Below are positions 1 to 5,995 of a stretch of DNA of 6,411 bases, piece by piece; within the stretch, counting starts at the first letter, position 1, and every line of letters starts with the position of its first letter. The notes under the pieces were generated by a model. That model searched no databases. It was not told the DNA's origin and saw only the letters and a list, made by a program, of their open reading frames with translations. The stretch spans positions 1 through 6,411 of the forward strand of contig JACQGG010000145.1 of NCBI GenBank assembly GCA_016199665.1. Direction: 5' to 3'. Source of the stretch: Acidobacteriota bacterium (GTDB lineage Bacteria > Acidobacteriota > UBA6911 > JACQSX01). The translations under genes were made by a program, and so were the position numbers.

Positions 1-105
1 AGGCGATCCAACTGATCAAGGGCGGCTCCTCAAAGTGGATCCACGATACGTTCCCGGCTCACTGGCGCTTTGCCTGGCAGGAGGGCTATGGCGCCTTCAA
101 AGGAA
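1..105 (+). pseudogene. IS200/IS605-family (Y1) transposase fragment
   Basis: Read in the frame that begins at base 3, the window opens inside a transposase: IQLIKGGSSKWIHDTFP followed by FAWQEGYGAF. This pair of motifs is characteristic of IS200-like Y1 single-strand transposases (family knowledge). In complete members GYGAF is followed by a short linker and a helix with the Y-I-x-x-Q motif that supplies the catalytic tyrosine, and then a basic C-terminus. Here the similarity stops at about base 105, where the frame enters two palindromes and continues with unrelated residues to a stop at 237-239. The catalytic helix is therefore missing and the gene is inactive. The 5' part lies outside the window, so the full extent of the remnant is unknown. 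I am confident of the family; the exact break point is approximate. Confidence 0.8.
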
Positions 106-106
106 A

Positions 107-126
107 CCCAGCGATAAATCGCTGGG
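107..126. repeat. perfect 8-bp hairpin after the transposase fragment
   Basis: CCCAGCGA (107-114) and TCGCTGGG (119-126) are exact reverse complements around the 4-base loop TAAA. The hairpin begins where transposase similarity ends. It could be a subterminal palindrome of an IS200/IS605 end, which the transposase recognises as a hairpin, or a REP-type intergenic repeat inserted there. No T-tract follows, so it is not a standard terminator. Confidence 0.75.
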
Positions 127-135
127 CTAGATTCA

Positions 136-154
136 ACTGCCCCTCCGGGGCAGT
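136..154. repeat. second perfect 8-bp hairpin
   Basis: ACTGCCCC (136-143) and GGGGCAGT (147-154) are exact reverse complements around a 3-base loop. It lies 9 bases after the first hairpin. Two close but non-identical palindromes are a common layout for REP/BIME-like units or for IS200-family ends. No T-tract follows. Confidence 0.75.
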
Positions 155-207
155 CCCTGCGGACAAATTGCCATTCGGCGGGAAACATGATTACATCAGG
201 GGACATC

Positions 208-945
208 ATGATCTGGAAGTTCTTGACGGGAACCGATAAGCCCTCGGCGGGACAAATTCAGCGCCAGGTGAAAAAAGTGGTGCATCCTCACGGCGAGTCG
301 GTGACTCGCATGGGCGCGGTGCAGCAACTTGCCGACTGGAACACGCCCGAAAGCATTGCCGCCCTGCTGAAGCGCTTCACCATCGTTGCTTCTCCGGTGA
401 CGCTTGATTTGGAAGAAAAGCAGCAGGTCTGTGACATGCTGATCGACATGGGACCCGCAATCGTAGCGCCTGTCGCGCGTTTTCTGCGCAGCGAAGTTCA
501 GGTCTACTGGCCCGCGCGTGCCCTGCAGGGGGTGCTTCCCGAGGAAGAGTTCAAGCAAATGATGTCGGATATCCTGGCCCACCTGCAGAAATCTTATGTC
601 CGCGTTCCTGACCAGAAGCGAGATCTCCTGCGGCAAGTCCAGGGGCTGGAGCTGCCAAAGCTCTTCGAGGTCGCGGAAGCCTATCTGGCCGATCCCAGCG
701 ACGAAGTCCGCATCGCGGCTCTGGAGTATATCTTTTCCGTGCCCAACGAAGCCCGCCGTTCGGCTATCCTGGACGCCGTTTTTGCACAAGAGCAGTCGGC
801 GCGCTTCTGGCTCCGTTTTTCAGAACTTGCCGCCCAGCGCAACTGGAAGATCCCCACTTCACACCGCGGCGACCTGCAAAAGTACCTGCCCCCGGATTTC
901 TACATGACCTCTCACGGAGAACTCAAGCAACGACCCAGGCGCTGA
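208..945 (+). CDS. HEAT-repeat domain protein
   Basis: This 245-residue protein is largely helical and has no signal peptide or membrane segment, so it is probably cytoplasmic. The clearest HEAT unit is around residues 153-177, with the hallmark DEVRIAALEYI (D..VR..A...L). Weaker helical pairs lie at about 32-58 (TRMGAVQQLADW then SIAALLKRF) and 66-110. HEAT solenoids normally act as protein-binding scaffolds; the partner is unknown. The start at 208 is preferred over the in-frame ATG at 187: AGGGGA (198-203) sits 4 bases before it, whereas 187 has only a weak upstream purine run, and MIWKF is what I recall for the start of related proteins. The IS200 remnant upstream has probably replaced or approached its original promoter. 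The gene converges with rhs. The family assignment is good, the cellular role is not known, and no enzyme motif is visible. Confidence 0.82.
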   Translation: MIWKFLTGTDKPSAGQIQRQVKKVVHPHGESVTRMGAVQQLADWNTPESIAALLKRFTIVASPVTLDLEEKQQVCDMLIDMGPAIVAPVARFLRSEVQVYWPARALQGVLPEEEFKQMMSDILAHLQKSYVRVPDQKRDLLRQVQGLELPKLFEVAEAYLADPSDEVRIAALEYIFSVPNEARRSAILDAVFAQEQSARFWLRFSELAAQRNWKIPTSHRGDLQKYLPPDFYMTSHGELKQRPRR

Positions 946-947
946 GG

Positions 948-984
948 GGCTTGTCCTTCCTCCAGCGACGCGGAGCTGGAAGCC
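948..984 (+). terminator. stem-loop just after the HEAT gene, no T-tract
   Basis: TCCAGC (961-966) pairs exactly with GCTGGA (975-980). The outer bases GGCT (948-951) can pair with AGCC (981-984) across a left-hand bulge of nine bases. It begins three bases after the stop codon at 943-945. No run of T follows, so if it ends the transcript it is not a classical intrinsic terminator. Confidence 0.3.
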
Positions 985-987
985 AAC

Positions 988-1020
988 TGGGACATCGATG
1001 CCGCGGAAACGTCGATCCCA
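988..1020. repeat. bulged hairpin in the convergent intergenic region
   Basis: TGGGA (988-992) plus TCGA (995-998), separated by a 2-base bulge, pair with TCGA (1012-1015) plus TCCCA (1016-1020). The loop contains the palindrome CCGCGG. It lies between the ends of two convergent genes. The rest of 946-1156 shows no coding potential on either strand that I would support. Confidence 0.45.
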
Positions 1021-1113
1021 GCCCTGCCGGCTTCACATGGACGATGGACACCACCCCGCCTGACACGACAATCCCAGGTGAAGAGGTAGCTTGTCCCCGG
1101 TTTTCCAGCCTAC

Positions 1114-1153
1114 AAAAGTTTAGAGCCGCCTGCGCAACGAATATCGGCAGCCC
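1114..1153 (-). terminator. candidate rhs terminator
   Basis: On the minus strand, 3 bases after the rhs stop (1159-1157), GGGCTGCC (1153-1146) can pair with GGCGGCTC (1130-1123), an 8-bp stem with two G-T wobbles and a 15-base loop. TAAACTTTT follows, with the T-run at 1117-1114. The T-tract is short and set back by several bases, so termination strength is uncertain. Confidence 0.42.
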
Positions 1154-1156
1154 AGA

Positions 1157-4100
1157 TCACGGACAGGTGGCAAAGGCGCTGGTATCCTGTATGGGTGGGA
1201 ACGGTTTTCCCAAGGGATTGATGTAGGTCTTGACCGTGATCGGCGCAGCGCTCCCGATTTGGTCCGGCCTCTCTTTTCTTGCTGTTTCTCGCGCGGAAAA
1301 GGGAAGCGCATCGAACTGGCATCCTGGAACACCGCACGATGGCCCTGGTCCGCACGTTCCCTCCGGGGCGCCACCGCAGTCGGGTGCTGGCGATTCCGCG
1401 GGTGGAGGCTGAGGGCAGGGGGGACCCTCGCTTCTCGGGTTGAAGTTGCCAAAAATATCGAAACCACCATAATACCCACCGGTCACACATTCAGACCCTC
1501 CACCACCGGTGGCGCCACACGTGCTGTCCGCGGGCGGAATCTCGACACAGCTTCCTTCCAAACAAAATGACTGTGATTCGGGATAATACAAGGGTAAAAC
1601 AGGTCCTACATCAGATTCCAGCAACACCCGCCCCCGCTGTGATGGGGGATCTGGAGGCGAAGGTGGAAAAAGTCCTGCATCGATATCAAAAAACGACTGC
1701 CGAAGAGGCTCGGGCTCCATCAAAGGCATCTCGAGACGCGGGTCAGGCGGGTAAACAGTACCCAACTTCGAGATGATTTCCCCGACATCCTTCGAGCGCA
1801 CATAACCCAATTGAATGCGCAACGACAGCGTCAGCCGTTTGAAGAGAGAACTGAACCACCCTAAGCCCAACGGATCAACATAGCGCAGCGGATTCTGCGA
1901 TGCATATTCATAGGGATTCAGGGTCCGGGGATCGACAAGGCTGATCCCCTGCGGATCTCGAGACAAAAACCTTCCCGTGACGCTGTCATACCAGCGGGCT
2001 CGCATGTAGTAGAGGCCGGTCGCCGGCTCGCGCAGAACGCCGAAGCGGCCAATGTAGGTGAATGGATTGTCCGACGTTCCGGTCGCGGCAGTAAGCTGGC
2101 CAGAAGCGCTGTAGGCATAGCTGTCGCTGATTTGGCCGCTGTCGTCGGTAAGAAACAACGTCGAGCCCATTTCGTCGTAATGGTAGAAGCGGCGGGCATT
2201 GCCGCTCTCTTCAATGCTGTGGAGCAGCGATCCAGCAGGCGTGTGAATGTAGTAGCGCAGAGTTGTGTCGCCTTCCCTGACAATGGAAATTGAGGGCAGA
2301 CCCAGAGCATAGTTCCAGACATAGCTTTGAGTGGTTTCCGCCTGCGCGCGCGCGAGCCGATTGCCAAAAGCATCGTAGGTGAAACTGACCGTGCTTTGCC
2401 CCTCAGTATAGGAAGCCAGCCGCGACGCCAGGTCCCACCTGTAGCTTCGTCCTCCTCCGGTGCCCAGCCTGCCCATCGCATCGTAGCTGTAGCCGACAAT
2501 CTGATCGGCGTCGTTGTAGCTCTGATTGCGGTTCCCTTGTACCGGCGCCGGGTCCAGAGGGGCACTTCTAGCGGCCTCCTTGATTTGCCCCGCGCCGTCT
2601 CGGGTCAAAGTGATCAAAGAGAGCGATGTCGGCCCTTTGCTCTCCGCGATTCCTGTGAGACGATCGGCGGTGTCGTAGTTGTAAGTGGTCGCTACGCCAT
2701 TGGGTCTGCTGATCGTGGCAAGCCTGCCTGCGTCGTCATAGGTAAAACGAATCGCTCCGCCTGCCCAGTCGGCCACCGATGTCAAGAGATTCCTCTTGTC
2801 ATATGCATACGTGACGGTCTTGCCGGGCGACAGAGTCATTGTCGAAATCCTTCCGCCGTCATCTCGGGAGAGCGTGATGCCGTTGGTTGAAAGGATCCGG
2901 TTGGCATTGTCGTAAGCCAGCGTGACGCCGGTGGCGGAAACCAGCCGGTTGGCGTCGTCGTAGGTGTAATCCAGGCGGATTCCATCCGAATAGTTCCGGC
3001 CTGTAACAAGACTGACTCCGTCATAGGCTAAATCAAGGGTGCTTGCCGGCAGCTCGATCTGTTTGACCCGGTTCCTGGCGTCATAGCTGAAGCGGGCAAT
3101 GTTACCCAAAGGATCTGTGGCGGAAGTGAGTCTTCCCAGATTGTCAAAGGCCCAGTTGCGCGCTTTCCCCCGGGCATCGGTAATGCGCGTAATTCGGCCC
3201 AGATCGCTTCGGCTGTAAGCGGCGCTGATCTGTTCAGGAAGAGAAATCTGACTCAACAGTCCGCGCGGATCGTAGGCATACGCCGTTGTTTCGTTGAGAG
3301 GATTGATTCTAGAGATCAGCCTGCTTAGGCCATCGTAGTCATAGCGGCTCTGGCTGGAGAGCGGGTCTGTAAGCGTTCTCGTGCGCCCCAGCTTGTCGCT
3401 GCTCAGCCGCCAGGTTCGTCCCAGCGGATTGGTAAAGGAAGCCAGCACTCCCTCGTCGTCGTAGCTAAGCGCCCAGGTTTTGCCTTCAGCGTCCACAGCC
3501 GAAGTCAACCGGCCCCGAGCATCGTGGTTATATGTGGTTGCATTTCCGTTCCTGTCGGTGAATGTCTTGATCCTTTCGAGCGCATCATACGTGTAGGTTG
3601 CACTCCTGCCTGCGGGATCGGTCGCTGCGGTCACATTGTCATTGGCGTCGTAGGTAAACGTCCAGGTGTTGCCCAGGGGATCGGTGATGCTTTTCAAATT
3701 ATTGTTGTCATCGTAGCTGTAACTGGCCGTTTTCCCCTTCTCGTTGGTGGTGGCAAGCAGATTATCATTTGCGTCGTAGCTGTATTGGACACTGTTTCCG
3801 TCCGGGCGGTTAGTGCGGTTGACTCGCTTGAGCGCGTCATAACCAAAGGTCGTAGTATTGCCCGCCGGATCCTGAATGGAAGCAAGCGTGCCATCGTCAT
3901 TATACGTGCGGCGGGTGGTCGCCCCGGCACGATTGGTGTCGGTCAGGATTTGACCGCGAGAGTTGTAACTGTAAGTCCATCGCTTTGCCGCGCGGTCCGT
4001 CCAGGCCACTACATTGCCGCGGGCGTCATACTCAAATTCATCCCTGCTTGCATCCGGATATTCAACGCGGATCAAGTTGTAGAAAGTGAATCCCTCCTGT

Positions 4101-5368
4101 GCCTGGGCCGCATAGCTGTAGCGCCAGGTCTTGCCGTCGTTATCCGTGCGGGCAGTCACCTTACCCGATGCCGGATCGTAACTGACAAGACTTCTGTCGC
4201 CCATTCGGTCCACAGTGGAAGTGCGCCGCTGGGAAGCATCATAGTCGTAGCGGATGGCTTTCCCCGCCGGATCCGCCAGACCTATCATGCGGAGCCCTGC
4301 GTCGAACTGGTGGACGACGGCGTTCCCCAAGGGATCGGTAATCGTGGTAGTTCCAGAACCATAGCTAAACCGCGTGAGATTTCCCGCTCCATCCGACTGG
4401 CTGACAATCTTATCGGCGCTGTACACATTTCGAACCGGCGTGTTCCCGCGCGCCAGAGTAATTGATTCGATCCGTCCCACAGCATCGCTGCCATATGTGG
4501 TCACCTTTCCCCGGGCGTTTGTACGGCTGCGAAGCTGCGCGCCGTTGTAGGAAAACTCCAGGAATCTCCCAGTCTGATCGGTTACCTTGGATATGCGCCC
4601 TCTTGAACCGCTGACGATGTAGGCAAACTCCAGGCTCCGTCCCAAACCGTCCGTGACGCGGCTCAACGTGCCATCGGGGTTGTAACTAAGAGCGTGCGTG
4701 TTTCCGTTGCGATCCTGGATGGTTTCAACTCCACGGACGCCACCGTCCCGCAGGCCTGAAGTCTCAAAGGCATAAATCATCCGCGTCTCCGGATCCATGA
4801 ACCTCAATTTGGTTCCGGACTCGATCAGTTGGTAGGGAGTGCCCCGGTACAATGTGCCCGTCTGGGCCATGATCCAGAGAGCGCCGCTTTTCCGAAAGTA
4901 GATCTCTTTTCCTTCATAGTAGTAGACCCCCACAGTCGAGGCGTCGATCCTTCTCAGGAGAATGAAAAAATTGTGGACCCAATTGGCTCCTGGCGGGCCA
5001 TCGAACTGTCCGTAAAAACCGGAAGATTGAGCGCCCGATCCAATGAAGCTGCCAAAGTGCCTGCCAAAGCCCAGCGGGAGCGGACCCCCAAGATAGAGGT
5101 CAAGTGTCGTATGCGTGTACTCTCCAACTGAAGTGACAACGGGATCAGTGGCTTCGGGAGGAGCATTGCCTGGGTGCATTTCAAGCATGGCGCTCCGGAC
5201 CACCCTTCGAAGCCAGAGCCACCAAGGGTCATTGAGCGGATAAGAAGAAATGGCCCTGCTGCCTGCCTCCGCGGTGCCACCGAGCAACACGATGGCAAGC
5301 AACGTGGCAATAAGGAAAAAGCGTCGCGAAGAAACCGGCAAATCAGCGACTCTCGGAGCTTTCTTCAT
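1157..5368 (-). CDS. Sec-exported RHS/YD-repeat protein with unidentified tail
   Basis: This 1403-residue protein starts with a signal peptide: MKK, an arginine-containing n-region to residue 16, hydrophobic FFLIATLLAIVLLGG, and a likely cut after AEA at 35. Residues 74-160 resemble the DUF6531-type N-terminal segment (DPVVTSVGEYTHTTLDL, then WVHNF). From about 215 to 1100 there are some thirty YD repeats spaced about 21 residues apart (YDAxGRL...TDPxG). The RHS-associated core at about 1107-1170 is canonical (YYMRARWYD, TGRFLSRDPQG, NPYEYASQNPLRYVDPLG). By family knowledge the YD repeats form a cocoon and the core is an aspartyl autoprotease that releases the C-terminal tip after DPxG; D1138 and D1165 are the candidate aspartates. 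The tail (1171-1403) has 10 cysteines and many Pro and Gly, with no toxin motif I recognise. No PAAR or T6SS signature is seen. The frame stays open upstream to a TTG at 5500, but ATG 5368 gives the proper signal peptide. Confidence 0.9.
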   Translation of the reverse strand: MKKAPRVADLPVSSRRFFLIATLLAIVLLGGTAEAGSRAISSYPLNDPWWLWLRRVVRSAMLEMHPGNAPPEATDPVVTSVGEYTHTTLDLYLGGPLPLGFGRHFGSFIGSGAQSSGFYGQFDGPPGANWVHNFFILLRRIDASTVGVYYYEGKEIYFRKSGALWIMAQTGTLYRGTPYQLIESGTKLRFMDPETRMIYAFETSGLRDGGVRGVETIQDRNGNTHALSYNPDGTLSRVTDGLGRSLEFAYIVSGSRGRISKVTDQTGRFLEFSYNGAQLRSRTNARGKVTTYGSDAVGRIESITLARGNTPVRNVYSADKIVSQSDGAGNLTRFSYGSGTTTITDPLGNAVVHQFDAGLRMIGLADPAGKAIRYDYDASQRRTSTVDRMGDRSLVSYDPASGKVTARTDNDGKTWRYSYAAQAQEGFTFYNLIRVEYPDASRDEFEYDARGNVVAWTDRAAKRWTYSYNSRGQILTDTNRAGATTRRTYNDDGTLASIQDPAGNTTTFGYDALKRVNRTNRPDGNSVQYSYDANDNLLATTNEKGKTASYSYDDNNNLKSITDPLGNTWTFTYDANDNVTAATDPAGRSATYTYDALERIKTFTDRNGNATTYNHDARGRLTSAVDAEGKTWALSYDDEGVLASFTNPLGRTWRLSSDKLGRTRTLTDPLSSQSRYDYDGLSRLISRINPLNETTAYAYDPRGLLSQISLPEQISAAYSRSDLGRITRITDARGKARNWAFDNLGRLTSATDPLGNIARFSYDARNRVKQIELPASTLDLAYDGVSLVTGRNYSDGIRLDYTYDDANRLVSATGVTLAYDNANRILSTNGITLSRDDGGRISTMTLSPGKTVTYAYDKRNLLTSVADWAGGAIRFTYDDAGRLATISRPNGVATTYNYDTADRLTGIAESKGPTSLSLITLTRDGAGQIKEAARSAPLDPAPVQGNRNQSYNDADQIVGYSYDAMGRLGTGGGRSYRWDLASRLASYTEGQSTVSFTYDAFGNRLARAQAETTQSYVWNYALGLPSISIVREGDTTLRYYIHTPAGSLLHSIEESGNARRFYHYDEMGSTLFLTDDSGQISDSYAYSASGQLTAATGTSDNPFTYIGRFGVLREPATGLYYMRARWYDSVTGRFLSRDPQGISLVDPRTLNPYEYASQNPLRYVDPLGLGWFSSLFKRLTLSLRIQLGYVRSKDVGEIISKLGTVYPPDPRLEMPLMEPEPLRQSFFDIDAGLFPPSPPDPPSQRGRVLLESDVGPVLPLYYPESQSFCLEGSCVEIPPADSTCGATGGGGSECVTGGYYGGFDIFGNFNPRSEGPPCPQPPPAESPAPDCGGAPEGTCGPGPSCGVPGCQFDALPFSARETARKERPDQIGSAAPITVKTYINPLGKPFPPIQDTSAFATCP
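1859..2050 (-). other. RHS repeat-associated core (protein residues 1107-1170)
   Basis: These bases encode the 64-residue conserved core that closes the YD-repeat shell. It contains GRFGVLREPATGLYYMRARW, YDSVTGRFLSRDPQG and NPLRYVDPLGLG. The DPLG motif marks the expected junction with the variable tail. Bases below 1859 encode the tail and are locally less GC-rich: 23 G/C in the 60 bases from 1561, against 41 in the 60 from 1981. Confidence 0.88.
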
Positions 5369-5376
5369 GGGATCAT
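5365..5376 (-). other. 3-codon ORF overlapping the rhs start (ATGA)
   Basis: The minimal ORF M-I-P-stop runs from 5376 to 5365. Its TGA overlaps the rhs ATG (5368) in the four bases ATGA. AGGGAG (5387-5382) lies 5 bases before this ATG, a good Shine-Dalgarno distance, but 13 bases before the rhs ATG, which is long. Termination-reinitiation at ATGA could therefore load ribosomes on rhs. It may be chance, since the sequence is only 12 bases. Confidence 0.3.
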
Positions 5377-5442
5377 AGCCACTCCCTCCCCATTCGACCA
5401 ACCTCCACCTTCCGGCCTCGCACGGTTTGGGGGGCGCGTCCG

Positions 5443-5469
5443 CTACTGGTGCCGAGGGTAACGTTTCAT
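5443..5469 (-). other. possible 8-codon leader peptide ORF upstream of rhs
   Basis: ATG at 5469 starts the short frame MKRYPRHQ and a stop at 5445-5443. GGGAGG (5480-5475) sits 5 bases upstream, the best Shine-Dalgarno in the rhs 5' region. The ORF is 74 bases before the rhs start and in another frame. It may be a leader peptide, a decoy start, or the remnant of an earlier start. No run of one amino acid suggests classical attenuation. Confidence 0.35.
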
Positions 5470-5474
5470 GACAA

Positions 5475-5490
5475 CCTCCCAAATAGGAGG
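5475..5490 (-). promoter_or_regulatory. hairpin covering the leader Shine-Dalgarno
   Basis: On the minus strand CCTCC (5490-5486) pairs exactly with GGAGG (5479-5475) around a 6-base loop. The 3' arm is the core of the Shine-Dalgarno of the short leader ORF, so folding would block it. The stem is short (5 bp) but GC-rich and would lie within the first bases of a transcript from the -10 box at 5505-5500. Confidence 0.35.
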
Positions 5491-5499
5491 GTCGGGGCA

Positions 5500-5505
5500 A
5501 TTATA
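5500..5505 (-). promoter_or_regulatory. TATAAT -10 box upstream of rhs
   Basis: The minus strand reads TATAAT from 5505 to 5500, an exact sigma-70-type -10 hexamer. No good -35 is found at 16-18 bases (TACTAC at 5528-5523 for 17). A start near 5493 would give rhs a leader of about 125 bases. The TAA inside this hexamer is also the stop codon of the extended toxin frame. Confidence 0.45.
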
Positions 5506-5995
5506 CTCCGCGAGACGCAAGGGTAGTAGGGAGAGGAAAAACGGCGCTGGCCACCCGGACGGTCTGGCGACTCGTCGCCCAATTGTGCCCCGTGAGAGTC
5601 AGAGCTGCCGCATTCCAAGCCACGCCAGTACGCGTGTTTCGATCTCGGCGAGTTGCCATGGAGTTGCGGTTGCGTATCCTGGTTATTGACCCAGACGCCA
5701 GTACGCGTGTTTCGATCTCGGCGAGTTGCCCGGGTTGGAGTCTGCCGAGCGGGAGTAGGAGCTTTGCATGGGGGATGGTGACCAAGCCCTGTGCGTCAAA
5801 TGCACCCGCACGCAGGAATGGCACCTGCAGGGCCACTTCAAATCGAGAGCCACGCAGGCTTGTCGTGTGTGGGATCAGAGTAACAAGCGCGCGGTCCGTT
5901 TCGCCGGCTGGCACACTGAGAACCAAGGCAGGACGTACCTTAGCAGCCATCCCGAGGTCGACGAGCCAGACCTCCCCCCGCTCCGAAGCTTTCAT
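5501..5995 (-). CDS. MazF/PemK-like toxin with frameshifted, extended C-terminus
   Basis: The first 100 residues fit the MazF/PemK (CcdB-fold) mRNA-interferase family: RGEVWLVDLG at 6-15, KVRPALVLS at 19-27, PHTTSLRG at 42-49 and FDAQGLVTIPHAKLL at 66-80. R21 and T44/T45 lie where family members carry catalytic residues. Such toxins cleave RNA in the cytoplasm and are held inactive by the antitoxin encoded just upstream. Members are usually about 105-120 residues and end in a helix like RVLAWLG. Here the frame leaves that ending after A100 and runs 64 more residues with no family likeness, to 164. Adding two bases after 5695 would read W-L-G-Q-stop at 5683, giving 104 residues. The start overlaps the antitoxin stop by four bases (ATGA). 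Whether the extended protein is active is unknown; a sequence error is also possible. Confidence 0.8.
   Translation of the reverse strand: MKASERGEVWLVDLGMAAKVRPALVLSVPAGETDRALVTLIPHTTSLRGSRFEVALQVPFLRAGAFDAQGLVTIPHAKLLLPLGRLQPGQLAEIETRVLASGSITRIRNRNSMATRRDRNTRTGVAWNAAALTLTGHNWATSRQTVRVASAVFPLPTTLASRGV
5537..5555 (-). terminator. terminator-like hairpin and T-run inside the toxin extension
   Basis: On the minus strand GGTG (5555-5552) pairs with CGCC (5546-5543), then G and TTTTT (5541-5537). The stem is only 4 bp. A second inverted repeat, GGCGAC with GTCGCC, is just upstream at 5566-5579. Both lie after the canonical toxin stop at 5601-5599, where an operon terminator would be expected before the rearrangement. 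Confidence 0.33.
5599..5657 (-). pseudogene. duplicated 3' end of the toxin gene
   Basis: From 5655 to 5599 the minus strand reads QLAEIETRVLAWLGMRQL and a stop. Its first 11 residues repeat those encoded by the main toxin gene at 5728-5696, and it carries the W-L-G ending expected of MazF-like toxins. It is 1 base out of frame with the main ORF, so these residues are not made. It is either the displaced native end of the toxin or the tail of a second toxin copy lost by recombination. Confidence 0.65.
5622..5657 (+). repeat. 36-bp direct repeat, copy A
   Basis: This copy is identical over 36 bases to 5695-5730 (begins ACGCCAGTACGCG, ends GAGTTGCC). The flanking bases differ on both sides. 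The offset is 73 bases, which is not a multiple of three. Confidence 0.95.
5695..5730 (+). repeat. 36-bp direct repeat, copy B
   Basis: This copy lies within the intact part of the toxin gene and encodes toxin residues QLAEIETRVLA. The 37 bases between the copies (5658-5694) are not repeated elsewhere that I can see. Confidence 0.95.

Noticed and set aside
208..945. The HEAT-repeat protein as the immunity partner of the RHS tail.
   Set aside because: It is on the opposite strand and convergent, while RHS immunity genes normally follow the toxin tip on the same strand. HEAT repeats alone are not evidence of immunity.
1110..1490. Alternative minus-strand frames within the RHS tail, as a possible frameshifted toxin tip.
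   Set aside because: These frames are arginine-rich shadows without domain likeness, while the annotated frame stays open with a coherent Cys/Pro/Gly composition.
3524..4465. A 313-codon open frame on the + strand.
   Set aside because: It is antisense to the YD-repeat region. The periodic, GC-rich codon use of the repeats keeps the opposite frame open, and the translation is repetitive with no domain.
5369..5500. Extension of rhs to the TTG at 5500 (44 more residues).
   Set aside because: The added residues would precede the signal peptide and have no family likeness. ATG 5368 gives a proper n-region and hydrophobic core.
5622..5730. A 36-bp repeat, 37-bp spacer, 36-bp repeat layout resembling a minimal CRISPR array.
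   Set aside because: The repeat encodes conserved MazF-like residues (QLAEIETRVLA) in the toxin gene, there are only two copies, and no cas gene is nearby. Duplication of the gene end explains it better.
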